Assembly (NCBI GenBank): GCA_030549495.1
Contig: JAUIRK010000859.1
Span: 159,001 to 223,000, forward strand
Direction of reading: 5' to 3'
Source of the DNA: Nectonema munidae
Lineage: Eukaryota > Nematomorpha > Nectonematoida > Nectonematidae
Length of the DNA stretch: 64,000 nt
Shown one piece after another: positions 1-11,221 of the stretch. The number at the start of each line of letters is the position of its first letter. Within the stretch, counting starts at the first letter, position 1. The position numbers and the translations under genes were made by a program. The notes beneath the pieces are model-generated. The model saw only the letters and a program-made list of their open reading frames with translations. It had not been told where the DNA came from and searched no databases.

Positions 1-512
1 TAGAAGCCATTCTGGAATTGTTAGATGCAGAGAGGTCTGAAAGGGCTTTACCCAAATCAGTAAGATCGACTGTGGGGAAAGAAGCTGAGGTTGACGCTGG
101 GTTCTGTGAGGAGGTCATAGTAACATGTAAGAGTAGCGACGATGCGAAGAAGAAGAAAAGTGATTCAGATCTGGATGCGTCGCTCTTTATACCCACTCAG
201 AGTAGACAAGAATCTTGTTGTTATTGAGGAGCATCCGTCACTTATTTTTAAACAAAATCTTACCTTATTAATTAAAAAAAAAAGTGAACGCAAAAAAGTA
301 AGGGTTCCATACCACCTTGACGACCTTTACGGCATCTTCAGTTTCCGTGGCTATTTCGATAGCGCGGGTGAAATCCAGCTCGTCGTCACTTTGAACAGGG
401 CCTTCAAGGCGGCTTCGTTGTTGACGGAGCAGGTGAACCGTATACGTAGAGAGCTTCATCTTAGGGATCCTTGATTGAAGAAAAGTCGCAGGTGGCTGCG
501 CCAGAAAGTTTC
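1..512 (-). mobile_element. Internal region of an LTR retrotransposon fossil (Ty3/Gypsy-like)
   Basis: Read on the minus strand, the 136-bp LTR at 513-648 is followed by a likely primer-binding site at 494-503 (TGGCGCAGCC; Gypsy-type elements often start theirs with TGGCGC). A gag-like reading frame follows at about 459-268. Its composition (ELDFTRAIEIATETEDAVKV) resembles the helical stretch ahead of the zinc knuckle in Ty3/Gypsy Gag. More protein-like sequence lies at 1-110 (-). The internal region runs off the left edge, so a second LTR would be outside the window. No pol domains are in view and it appears broken. Age cannot be judged from one LTR. The family call rests on primer site and Gag likeness only. 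Confidence 0.5.
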
Positions 513-648
513 TGTTATGTTTTAACCAGAGAAAGAGTAAAATAAAAGAAGGTACCGTTTATTGAAAGCCAAAGTAGAAGTGTGTCTATTCTGACAAACA
601 CACTAGTATTTATACACTGGAATATACTATGCAAATTTTCCAGTAACA
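513..648 (-). repeat. Short LTR (136 bp)
   Basis: On the minus strand the segment begins TGTTACTGG and ends AAAACATAACA, giving the TGTTA...TAACA ends of an LTR. A TATA box (GTATAAATA) and an AATAAA signal lie in the expected order inside it. The likely primer-binding site begins nine bases downstream of the LTR end. Confidence 0.6.
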
Positions 649-1517
649 ACCCTAATCAAATGAATGGATCTTTGTAAGAAACTATTTCCATTGACTTGAT
701 AGGACTTCATGCAAATTCCTTTATACTTTGCATGCACTTTGGAAGAGGGGAACAATTTTGCACTGTTGCTCAGGGAAAATTGTGCAAACGCCTTTTTGCA
801 TAAGCTGCTTTACAACACTTTCTTATGTCATGCTATAATTTTGCTATGCTGTGTATGTAGAGTGTTTTTATCAGCGGGTTTATTAAAACCTTTAAAATAC
901 CCGCAGTTCAATTATTTTGTATCGCAAATAAACTTCTCAAGCAGAAAACTATTTTATTATTAAATTTAATTATTCTTTATCAAAATTATTTTTTGCAACT
1001 TCAAATCTCTCTTCAAACTTCAAATATTTATGTTTTGCAAGTTTTCTTTATAACTTTTTATTGCTCTTTCCACAATAATATTTTATCGAGTGTGTCAATA
1101 AGAGACGCTTCTCTAGTCCAATGATTGTTGAAGAATTTTTATTAGAATTACATTTGCTTTCTTTAACACAATGAAAAAACTTGTCGACAGTTTCACATTT
1201 GTATTTTTGATCTGAAAATCATATTTCTTACTAACTATGAGCTATAAAAGTAGCAGGAATTTCTCATACCTCTATATACTTAGGTAAAACTAAGCAATGA
1301 GTGCAAAAATTGATCTAGAATTCCAACGAGCACTATGCATTGCTATCAAAGGTTTCCAACTTATTTTTTTGGCAATTTGCCACTTTCTTTAAATAGTTTA
1401 AAACCAAAGCATAGAATGTAAAGAAATTAAAAATGATCTATGAATCCAAGATTTTTTAATGTTGCATGTCAATCAACATTAACCTTCCATATAAGTTCTT
1501 TAAGTCAATTTATCATT
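649..1517. other. AT-rich intergenic stretch
   Basis: No coding similarity, RNA gene or recognisable repeat end was seen here. An 84-codon open frame at 709-963 has no family resemblance and looks like chance. Confidence 0.4.
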
Positions 1518-1650
1518 TTAACCCGTTAACGCCCATGTCGACTATAGTCGACTTGACAAAAATAAAATCGTCTGCGTTTATCAAAGCTCTTTAATACAAA
1601 TCTTCTGCTTTACATTAGATATCGTCTGATTATTCTGGTAGATTATTCCA
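1518..1650 (+). mobile_element. TTAA-type MITE, copy 1 (subfamily GTTAACG, 3' end decayed)
   Basis: The 5' end is TTAA then CCCGTTAACG. A perfect 16-bp palindrome, GTCGACTATAGTCGAC, follows at 1537-1552. The core contains CGTCTGC and the segment ending in ATTCTGGT shared with six other copies. The 3' terminal repeat is no longer recognisable. TTAA flanks and CCC ends suggest a piggyBac-type non-autonomous element. Confidence 0.75.
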
Positions 1651-2046
1651 AAACGTGTCTCAATATTCTATCCAGGGTATGATGCTGGCAGCCAATAAAC
1701 TGAGGTTTGGGTTTACAGGACCCATTTTTAAGATTTCCTGTTGTAATCTAAATACAACTCCTTTATGTTGAGCAGTGTTGACAACTCTTGTATCACAGAT
1801 AATAATCGTTTAAATGAAAAGGCATGCATCATTTTCATTGAGAATATTTTTCATGCCCTCAAATATACATTTAGACGAAACTTTCATTTTTAAAATTTTT
1901 TGAATTTTCCATGCTTTGAAATATTTTTATTTTCGAATAATCGTTTATTATCAAAATACAAACAAAAATTGTTTTCTTTTTTAACATTTTTTTTATTTTT
2001 GCCTTTTGAAGTTGTCCAAATCTAATCATTCCTTTAAATATTGCAG

Positions 2047-2061
2047 ATTGTGAAGGAATCG
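2047..2061 (+). CDS. Possible 15-nt microexon upstream of REXO1-like gene A
   Basis: Fifteen bases lie between a good acceptor (attgcag) and a consensus donor (gtaagt). Spliced to the exon at 2675 the phase fits: two bases, then C-E-G-I, then a split codon giving Ala. This is a splice-site observation only; no homology supports it. Confidence 0.2.
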
Positions 2062-2674
2062 GTAAGTTTATTGCTTCTTTTGGAAGTTTTAAGCATATTT
2101 TTGAGCAGAAATGTTATTGAGTTACTTGAGATTTCATTATTTGAATCTATCAAAACTTCACTTTTTATATATCTTTGTCTTAATATCCGAAAGCATCAAT
2201 CTTTTTAGGTACCCTTGTAAAATTTTTAAAACTTTCTATTCTTGGTAAGTTTCTTGAGTGTTTTTTTTTGTAATAGGCGAGTTTTTGCCTAAATTTTTAG
2301 TTTTTTTGTAACAGGTAAACTTGACTTTAAATCCTCCATTAAAAATTAGAACTCAAGAGTTAAAAATATTTACTTTATTTTTTAATATAAATTTAAAAAT
2401 AAAAATACATTAAAAAGTTCATATGATAATATTGCATGAAAATCCATTTAAAAGAAAACAATTTTAAGTTATGATGGTAGTGTTTAACTTGGATCTCTGC
2501 TTATAACTATGTATAAAAATAGGATGCATCAAAACATACCGTATATGGATTCGCTTGACTTGGTTCTTGTTTTGATAATGGGATTACTGCATAAACAGTC
2601 CTGAGTTATGTCTTTAGCTCTACGTAGCTACAAAGGGGTTCATATTTCATATTTTGTCTTCCTATTTTTTTTAG

Positions 2675-2813
2675 CATCCGAGTTGTTGAAATTCATCCAA
2701 GCATACGTACTCACTGTTGAACAGTTGAAGGAGCATGGTTTTCCTTTCCCTTTGAACAAAGACATTGAATCAGACGCACCCTACTCTGGATCAGCCATGT
2801 TATTCTCTGATAA
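2675..2813 (+). CDS. REXO1: REXO1-like A, first visible exon
   Basis: Acceptor ttttttttag; two bases complete a split codon, then SELLKF...LKEHGFPFPLN...SAMLFSD. It ends two bases into a Lys codon completed by the next exon. Compare LKENGYP in vertebrate REXO1. Confidence 0.8.
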
Positions 2814-5800
2814 GTAGCATATTGATAAAACATTCATTTCATAAATTTGCATTATTCTTATCATACATATTTTAATTTAAACGTATTCCTTTAATTAAAC
2901 AATTTTACTGTCTTAAGTTTATTTTGAAGTTTAAGGAAATTCGCTATGCTTTTTGTCAGAGGCAAATTTTAAAAAAATTGTGCTTTATTTTTATTTACCC
3001 TCAAAAAAATTTTAAAGGGCATAAAATCTATTAAAAGATTCTATGACTAAATGTCAACGACAAAACATTTTCCTAAAAATTCAAAATCTTTTAACTTTAA
3101 TATCCAACTGGTTGAATAACTAACTAATAAAATTGAAAATTTTCTTATATTTTTTCAGAAAATAAACGGTTCAATAAAATATTTGTTTTCAAAAATTTTT
3201 TAATTGGAAAAAAGCGGTTTTAGTTGCTAACAGAAAAAACGAGACTCAGAAATTACAAGTTAGGCTATATAAAGGTGGTTTTGTGTAATAAGTAAAAATC
3301 GTTTTGACATTCCTCAATGTATGGTTTTCTTCAAGACTTTCTTTAATCAAGGTAAAGGTAAAGTTACCGCTGGGTGTTTTCATCGAAAAGGCACAATTAC
3401 GCCTCTTGTATCGAACTATGAAGAAAGTAGGCTTGATGCGGGATCGAGCCCAAGACCTTTAGTCATCGAAACCCAGTACCCAACCAACCTTACTCACGCC
3501 CCTTAAAGCATTTAATCAAGGTGTTTTTTTATGTGTTGGCGCACATAGAAATTGATTTCAGTAGCGCTGGTTTATACCATGAGACTCATTCAAAAATAAG
3601 AGGCTGTTGGAATGTGTTCGCTTACTATCGTATGCGAAGAATGCAAAGACAATATTATGCATGGAGGATTTTTTTATATATCTAAAGTTGTATACTTTTT
3701 TTATATTAAAAATATTCAAATTTTATTAATGATATAATTATTCTATTTCGTAAATTGGAATGTTTGTAGATATAATAAAGCAAGTCGAAACTCCAATGCC
3801 TTAAACACAGATGACATACTCGCTTCAATAAAGCTCTCCACGATAACAGAATCAGAAAATAAAAAAGTTTATCATGAAAAAATTTGTGTTCGATGTGGGA
3901 AAAGTTTTCGAATTAAAGGTATCATTAAAACTTTTCGCTTATATAAAAATGAAATTTTATCGCTGCCTTCAAAAGTTCGGCAAATTTTCTTAAAAATGCC
4001 ATTATAAAATATCCCAATAAATGTAATATAAAATGTCCTAATGTAAAATATCATAACTGCAAAATTCAGTATTTTTTCCAATATTTACCATCCTCCCTAA
4101 AGTTTAACCTCTATGTCTTCCAAATTTAAATGCTTGCTTTGATATTACTGCAATTGATCCTGATATCACCCTATGCGCTTTCTTTCATTATCTTAATACT
4201 TTATTTACAGAACTAAATCCCTTTTCTACCCTACAATCTGTGGGAAAGAATATAAATCAAACATTTTTTCTGGCATCTTAGCCACTTCCGATTAGTGGTT
4301 AGAGAATTTAAACTTTTTTCGATATCAAATTCACAGTTATCTATCATATGAATTATCCAAGAACAAAAATTTACCCTTCAAACTATCATATAAAATTTCC
4401 AAAGTTTTTCTTGTTTGAATCAAGCAAAAAATTTAAGCAAAAATTCGTAAATTTTCTCACCACCTCTAAAATTGCCAACTTTATCTTAAAGGTGATAGCG
4501 CCAAAGTTGGGAACGAAAAAAGATAAAAATTATATTGAAAGTAATTTAACTTATAATTTTTAAATGTTATATTATGTCACTTTTATTGTGATTACAGTCT
4601 AAACTGAAGTCAACACCGATTATCTTCTGTTTTTACAATGATACCAAATAAATGTGTAAAAATATTTTATTCTAAGTATTAATCTATTAAAAAACTTAGA
4701 TATAAGAATAAAATAATAGAAACATAAGTTCAATATTTTGGCTAAACTTTAAAACTATCCACATTTGTTTATTTAAAGTTAATTTTTTTTAATTAATTCT
4801 ACTTCTGCTTCTACGATAATTATAATCTTTTAAGATTCCTCTTTTAGATTTTGCTTTTTATATGTTTTTTAAAAGAATTAATTTCACATGTATTCGATAT
4901 TGAGAATACACAAACTACGGTTTCCACAAAACTTTTTAAAAATGACTTTATATGAAAATAATAGAAAAATGTTAATTAGCTGGTTTTTGAAAGTTTTCAT
5001 TTTAATCAATACAACATAGTAGATTATCTTTTGGTTATAATTAAGTCACATATATGTTTTTACTTCTACTTTTTTTTGTATTAAGCCAACGGAGACTATT
5101 TGAAAAAAGAAGAATGCACATTTCATTGGGGAAAGCCCTGGAAGAGAAGGATTGCTGGATTGATTGACACGCGTTATTCTTGTTGTCAGGGCGATTCATC
5201 TTCGCTTGGTTGTTGCATTGGTAAAGGACACGTTTTCGAAAGCTTAGATAATTCCTACTTTTCTGGCTTCGTTAAAACGTACGCAAAAAGTCATTTTACC
5301 CCCACCCCCAAAAATCCGGGCATTTATTCGATGGACTGCGAAATGGCCTACACAACTGCAGGCGTTGAAATGGTCAAGATAAGTGTCGTGAATGGCTACA
5401 CTCTGAAAGTGGTGTACAACACTTTCGTCAAACCTTCGAACAAAGTTCTTGACTACAACACGCGCTTCAGCGGCGTCAAAGAAGAAGATCTGGAGAGCGT
5501 GTCGACCAATATTCAAGATGTGCAGTGCTATCTTCTGGAGTTGCTAAGCACGGAGTCCATCCTCGTGGGGCACAGCCTTGAAAGTGATTTGCTCGCTTCC
5601 AAGCTCATTCACCACAAGGTAGTTGATACTAGTTTGTTGTTTCCTCATCGAATTGGGTTGCCCTTCAAGCGATCTCTTAAAAACATCGTGGCAGAGTGTC
5701 TCACAAAAATTATTCAAAATGAAGAAAATACCGGCCACGACTGCTTCGAAGATGCTCTTTCCACCATGGAAGTTGTTAGATGGAAAATAAATAAAGATCA

Positions 5801-5831
5801 CAAGTATAATACTGCCAAAAATAAAGGATAA
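2675..5831 (+). CDS. REXO1: REXO1-like DEDDh RNA exonuclease, gene A (3' exons)
   Basis: Three exons join in phase: 2675-2813, 3770-3918 and 5086-5831 (stop TAA). The first carries the helix with HGFPFPLN. The second carries the zinc-binding start KICVRCGKSFRIK. The last carries the remaining Cys/His residues (EECTFHWGK, YSCC, GCC) and the exonuclease. Counting from Met at 5100, Exo I is MDCEMAYTT (D79, E81), Exo II NTRFSGV, Exo III GHSLESDLL (D163), and the last motif GHDCFEDAL (H213, D218). All DEDDh residues are present. REXO1 proteins are nuclear 3'-5' RNA exonucleases. The long N-terminal part found in vertebrate REXO1 is not visible; exons may lie upstream or be absent. AATAAA sits at 5900-5905. 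The exon 1 donor (gtagca) is weak. Intron 1 holds a SINE. Confidence 0.9.
3354..3510 (-). repeat. tRNA-derived SINE, family 1, copy 1
   Basis: On the minus strand it starts near GGGGCGTGAGTAAGG, has a polymerase III B box (GGGCTCGATCCC), and ends with a CTTTACC repeat tail. The 12-bp duplication TTTAATCAAGGT flanks it at 3342-3353 and 3511-3522. It sits in intron 1 of REXO1-like gene A in antisense orientation. Other copies are at 36145 and 55432. Confidence 0.8.
3770..3918 (+). CDS. REXO1: REXO1-like A, zinc-knuckle exon
   Basis: Acceptor tttgtag, donor gtatca. It encodes a linker and then KVYHEKICVRCGKSFRIK. The phase matches both neighbouring exons (1 + 49 codons + 1). Confidence 0.85.
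4092..4350. repeat. Dispersed repeat, copy 1 (second copy at 33412-33660)
   Basis: Shared blocks with 33412-33660 include CCAAATTTAAATG-like, ATTGATCCTGATATCACC-like and AATCTGTGGGAAAGA segments in the same order. Family not recognised. It may be a decayed hAT-type element, since a CAGTGTTCTCAAAC end lies just before the second copy. Confidence 0.55.
5086..5831 (+). CDS. REXO1: REXO1-like A, exonuclease exon
   Basis: Acceptor gtattaag; two bases complete the split codon, then 248 codons including the stop. It contains all DEDDh motifs in one uninterrupted frame. Confidence 0.92.
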
Positions 5832-5905
5832 CCACTCAATATACACAAATTTTTTATTTAACAAATACATTTATTTTTTCTTTGCCTCGGATAAAGGAAA
5901 ATAAA

Positions 5906-7190
5906 TTCTCTATGCTTATTTTTCTCCACTGATTTTAAGTGCTTAGAATTTTCCTTAACATTTTATTTTGATGAAGTTTTTTGCTAAACCCACATGGAAA
6001 GAACTATAATAATTTTTTTTTTTCACATTTCTTTATTCTTTGTATCTAGACAAAATTGATAGCTATGGAAAATTAAACACCAACGTTAACTAAATATTAT
6101 ATTAAAACGCTATAAATGTATGATTCTTCCCAATATATCAAATATCATTATATATACGAATTAATAATTTCAGAATTTAATAAACTTTTTGAGAAAGTAT
6201 GAGTTAAATTTTATAATAATTGCTATTATTTTTATTTAAAAAATGTTAAAATAAATATAACCCAATTATTATATCGTCATAACAACATAAATGTTAAATG
6301 ACTTCAAAATTTTAAATCACAAACCTTTTTTCCTAAGTAAATTCATTATTAGAGCACGAGAAAGTCAATTTCTATAAAATTAATCTCTAACATTTGAAAA
6401 AGTCAAAACAAAGATTTAGAACTTGATAAAGTGTGAATCAAACAAAAATATAAAGTCAATTTCCAATAGTTTTTATTGATAAATATTCAAAATACCCTGG
6501 CGCTGATTGGAGCTTTGATACCTTAAATTCAAAAATTTTTAAAGAAGAAAAAGTTTAATGTAATAAAATATGTAAGAGTAGAACTTCACTCACAATACAC
6601 ATAATTATGAATATGTTGATAATGCTTTTATATTAATACAGGATGAACATGAGAGTATACAGATTTGTAGAACATGTTATAAAAGTAAGTTAAAACAAGA
6701 CGAAAAAAGTGAAAATTTCATTAATACTTTCAAAAAAATTATAAGTTTTGGAACGATCATTTTTGCCAAAGTTGTGTAAAACTTTTGTACAAAACTGGGT
6801 TTTTGCGCGTCTTTTGTCGGATTTGTGTGCGTTTGGTGGCATAGAAATTTATTTCTATCACACGCATACTTGTGAAAGAGGCAAATAAGGGCCAGCTCAA
6901 AGAGAGATGGTTAATTTTTCATAACTGTTATCTAAGAACTCACGCTTTGTGCATAAGTGTGCTTTTTAAGAACTATTTGTGTAATCTTCACATCATTGTA
7001 AGTGAGAAAAGTGACAGAGATGTAGTATAGGGCAAGATAGGCCAGCTAGACAGAGAAAGTTGCTCACGCACAATGCATGAAAACTTAATTCAGAGATTTT
7101 CACACTTTAGATTCTAAAAACCTGACTAAAACTCATTTGTTTGACATATCTTTTATCTTATATGCCTGACGTGACTAAAAATTATGCGAA
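5906..7190. other. AT-rich intergenic stretch
   Basis: Downstream of the gene A polyadenylation signal. I see no gene, RNA or repeat end that I can support. Confidence 0.4.
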
Positions 7191-7199
7191 ATATTGCGA

Positions 7200-8470
7200 A
7201 GTTTTCTTCACAAAAATTTAAAGAAAGCATATTTAAACTTCTTGAAGAGTTTACTTCAACTCCTAAAAATGAATTCTATTGCAAACTTTGTAATTTTACA
7301 TGACATGATTGAGTCTCAAGATGGACATTGTTAAGCACAGCAAATATTTTTTTGTTGAAAGTCATAGAAAGACTGAAAAACATTCAACTAAAAAAATTCA
7401 AAATTTGCTACTTCTTTTGTTCAAACGTTTATTAATGAAAGTAACAGTATCTTTTTTTGTCACAAAATATACCTTTGAATAAATTGAATCATCCTTCAAT
7501 TAAAGATTTGTTCAAATATATGGGGTACAATTGTCCAAATGCAAATTCTTGTCGATATTACATTACAAGTCTTGCAGAAAGTATCAAAGAAGCTAAAAAA
7601 TTGTTTTTATTCCTAATTATAGATGAATCTTCTTTTGGATTAAATGTTTTAGTTGGAGATCTAAGTTTACCAAAGAAAGCATATAATTGATTTTGTTTGC
7701 TGTTCTACTTCAGTAAATAGTCAAAAAATTACTCAAATAGTTGATTACAAAATAAAGTACTTAAAAAAAGAAAATTAGTTTCTGATTAGTGATGGAGCTC
7801 CCTTCATGAAAAAAGCTGGAAAACCTTAAAAATTTTTTACCCATGTTTGTTTAATGTTTTTTACTTAGCACATTTATTGCATAACTGTTGCTTGAATGTG
7901 AGATCAAAATTTTAAAGTTTATATAATTTGATAGCTTGTATCAAAATGTATATAGTTAAGAACAAACAGAGACAAAAGATTTTCAATGAAATAGGCTTAC
8001 CACCTAAACCCATTGTAACTAGATGGGCATCCTGGTTAAAGTCAGCGTTTTGATATGTCGACAAGTTTGTTGAAGTAAAAGAATTGTGTTGGACTTCTCT
8101 GATGCTGGAAAAGCCGTTGTCGTTTCTTCTCTACCGGACGATTTAAAAGAAATTTTGAAGTACAAACCTTTACTGGATTTGGTTGAAAAATGCAAAGATG
8201 AAGGTTATAGTGTTCAGAAAGCATATCAAGATTTATCACAACTGAACATACTAAATAATGTGTGTGATTTAAATATATACATTCAAAAAAGATTAGAAGA
8301 TAACGATGTTGCGAAAATTATGAAGAGAACAAAGTCTGATGTAGGCCCTTTCCTTTACTGTTTACTTGAAAATGGATAAGCCACATCAATAAAAGTAGAA
8401 AGAAGCTTTTCTATGCTCAACAACATAGTAAAATCGCAACTTTAATGACGAGAATGTTTGTAAATACCTA
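7200..8470 (+). mobile_element. Broken hAT transposon (CGG-binding-protein-1-like class)
   Basis: Several frames carry pieces of one hAT transposase in the right order. QNIPLNKLNHPSIKDLFKYM and FLIIDESSFGLNVLVG (7457-7690) come first. TRWASWLKSAF and VEVKELCWTS follow (about 8017-8090). SLPDDLKEILKYKPLLDLVE (8086-8379) and the dimerisation signature VERSFSMLNNIVKSQL (about 8396-8445) come last. The pieces are separated by stops and frame changes and much of the catalytic middle is missing, so it is dead. Terminal repeats were not identified. Confidence 0.75.
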
Positions 8471-8582
8471 CTTATGAATTATAATTATGATATTTTACAT
8501 GATATCAGCTGATCTTCGTAAAATAAAGTTTTTATTTTGTTAGAACGTTTTATATCATACAACTTCCGACGTTAGATAAACG

Positions 8583-8655
8583 TGAGCAGATGGCTTAGTG
8601 GTAAGAGTGTGGGTTGACGATCCACATGGTCTGTGTTTGATTCTGGATCGTTACC
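8583..8655 (+). repeat. tRNA-like sequence (Val-GAC-like), probably a SINE head or pseudogene
   Basis: An A-box-like GGCTTAGTGGTAAGAG, an anticodon arm GTGGG-TTGACGA-TCCAC with GAC in the anticodon position, and a weak B box (GTTTGATTC). The acceptor arm does not pair well, so it is not called as a working tRNA. Confidence 0.4.
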
Positions 8656-9179
8656 CTCTGTCTAACTATGGAAATTTATTCTTCCTTTGGATGCGATACC
8701 GACAACTTAAAAAAATATTAAATAAAAATAGTAGTTTTTTTGGTCTTTTTTTTTGTTTTTTAAGTTATTATAAGGTCAAATTTTAACTTTTTTAGGTCAA
8801 TAATTTTCGCTCCTTACTCATTATATATAACATTTTAAGTTCTAAAATGTCTTTTTTAAATTCTAAAATGTCTTTTTTGATTTTCAATTTTTTTATAAAT
8901 ATTCTGAAGTGCGATTCTGAATGAGCAGTATCACACACAGTGATAATCATCTAATCCGATATTTATCATCCATGAAATTTACCCCCAGAATATTAAATTT
9001 TATATATTTTCTCACTGCAAAAATCTCAAAAAATTCCCATGGTTTATACACTAGTTTTTGTGGTATTTAATTATTTCAAGTGTGATTTTCAAAACAAACA
9101 AAATATCTTTATTCATCACTAAATAGCAATTCCCATCTGTCCTTTTTGTAAATTACGCAGAGCATATGTTATATAACTT

Positions 9180-9434
9180 TTACATTCTTCGCTCTGTTAA
9201 TTGAGAAAACTTCTTCTTCAATAACGTTTTGTAGCGTGATTGTTGGATGTGACTAAAACAACAATTTTTAGAACATGTTTTGTAACTAATAAATCTTGTT
9301 TTATCCAATTTTTGTTTTGCAAAATTTTTAATTTTTGAAAATGCCAGCTCACATGGATTTTGCATGTAACTATATGGAGCTAAAAACTTCAAAATATGTC
9401 CATTTGACGTTATCAAGCTATCGATCGTCTGCAT
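9180..9434 (-). pseudogene. C-terminal piece of an IS630/Tc1-like transposase, inverted
   Basis: Encodes DSLITSNGHILKFLAPYSYM, then QNPCELAFSKIKNFAKQKLD. This is the last part of a DDE domain: PYSxxxNPxE holds the third acidic residue. The main body of the same kind of transposase is on the opposite strand at 9598-11530 and ends in the same SLITSNGHILKFL. The two pieces therefore share about 45 bp and point in opposite directions, which suggests an inversion or two adjacent copies. Confidence 0.75.
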
Positions 9435-10136
9435 TATTAGACGTCATTTAGATATAATAAATTAGTATTAATAATAAAAAGATTTTTTATTTTTACTTTG
9501 TTCAAGTAGAGTATAGTTCTAGTTTTTCTTTTTTACTTTCTCAAAGCAGACGAAAAATTATTTATTTCTTGCTGCTTTTATCAACTCATTCAAAATGTCT
9601 CCTCCAATACAAGACGAAAAGAAGAAAGATTTGGTTAGACTTGTTTGTGTAGAAGGAGAAACTGTTATACAAGCTTTTAAAGTTTTAAATTTAAACTACT
9701 CTACTGCTAAACAGCTTATAAATAGTCATTATAAAGCTGAAAGTGATTCTGTTAAGTAAAAAATAGGTGATAGAACGTACAAGAAAGTAAATGACTTACA
9801 TGTAAAATTCATAGAAGAAATGGTATTAGAAAATCCCCAAGTCAATTTTCTAGAAATTGCTGGTGGTTTATGTCGAAAATATAATTTGGATGTTTCACTA
9901 ACAACCATAAACTATGTTTTGGTGGACCAACTGAAAATAACTTGCAAAAAATGTCATCGAGAAATTGATCGCGTCAATTGTTCTGAAAGTATTCAAAAAA
10001 GGAAAATTTTCTGTGAAGATGCACTTAACGCATAAAGTCAAAAAAATATGTGCCTTTTTTATAGACGAGACGGGTTTTAATTTACATATGAGAAAGAATA
10101 ATGCGCGCTCCAAAATTGGAAAAAGAGCAAAAATTG

Positions 10137-11221
10137 AGTACTTATGGGTTATCTCCCACACTCTAAAAAATTTTTATAAATTTTTTTCGAAATTAATAAT
10201 TTTAAAATACTAATTAATTAATAATTTTAAATATCAGTAGAACCTACGTTTTACTTACCCTGATTTTACGTTCCCTGGATTTTACGCCCTCGCCAAATGA
10301 TCGATGACGTCATATTTTTGGTCATTAAATGCATTATTAATAACTTTTTTCTTTGCGATTTTATGTATTAAAAAGTTTATAAAGGTTAAATTATTGTCTT
10401 TCAGTTTTATTTCACTATGAGTAATTTAAATAACTCTAATTAGATCGCAAAACAATGCATTCTAACACTGAACGTACTGTACAGTGTTCTTGTTGTTTTC
10501 GTATAATGAGCGCGCATTGTCAAACATCAAACGATAGGCCGCCTTATTTATTTATAGATAAGAACTTTTTATAGAATAAGTTTTTCCTTATTTTAAAATT
10601 ATTTTCACATCTGCATGCATCATTAAAATAGCAAATTAACCGGCGCCTTTTCCTAGAGCAGACTAAGTTGAGTATAATTGATAAATAATACACATACACT
10701 GATATTTTTTATTTAAGACTTTATTATGAAAACAGCTCAACTTCAGGGATGATCATACAACTTCACTGTAGTAGTCTTCTTTAGCTGCCATAGTCCCTCA
10801 CGTCGTACACAGTGTGACCATGTGTGATCCAGGCTAGGATTTTCGTGTTGTATGTCAATTTAAAGGTCAACCTGGATTTTACGAATCCTACGTTTTACGT
10901 CTGCCGTTCGGTCCCGTGCCGTACGTAAAGCGTAGGTTCTAGTGTATATATATTTAATTTATGAAAATAAATTAAAAAAATTATTACTTTTTTGCTGTAT
11001 GATTTTCATTAGTTACACTATATAATATTTTTTGAGTAAGCAGACGATATTTTGCCAACTAAAACAGTAAAATATTTTAGACTTTTTTTTATTAGTTTGT
11101 ATTGGACTCCTGTTTAAACAAGTAATTTATTATTTTTACTCATCATTTAAATTCAAATAAAATTTTAAAAAAAAATTTTAGAGTGTGGGGGGGGGGGGGG
11201 GGGAGATAACCCATAAGTACC
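10137..11221. mobile_element. MULE-like non-autonomous element inside the IS630-like gene
   Basis: Flanked by the exact 9-bp duplication CAAAAATTG (10128-10136 and 11222-11230). The ends are long inverted repeats: AGTACTTATGGGTTATCTCC on the left and its near complement ending CCCATAAGTACC on the right. Both continue into CACACTCTAAAA and its complement. The right arm also carries a run of about 20 G. A 9-bp duplication with long terminal repeats fits Mutator-like elements. No transposase is inside. It is split by the element at 10235-10944. Confidence 0.75.
10235..10944. mobile_element. pogo/Tigger-like MITE nested in the MULE-like element
   Basis: Terminal repeats CAGTAGAACCTACGTTTTAC (left) and the complement of CACTAGAACCTACGCTTTAC (right), with subterminal copies of GATTTTACG at both ends. 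TAT flanks both sides. No coding sequence recognised. The CAGTAGAACC start is typical of pogo/Tigger ends. Confidence 0.65.

Noticed and set aside
142-474. 110-codon plus-strand frame as a gene
   Set aside because: It overlaps the minus-strand LTR-element internal region, whose LTR, primer site and Gag-like frame are in proper order.
8583-8655. Functional tRNA-Val(GAC)
   Set aside because: The acceptor stem does not pair and the B box is degenerate.
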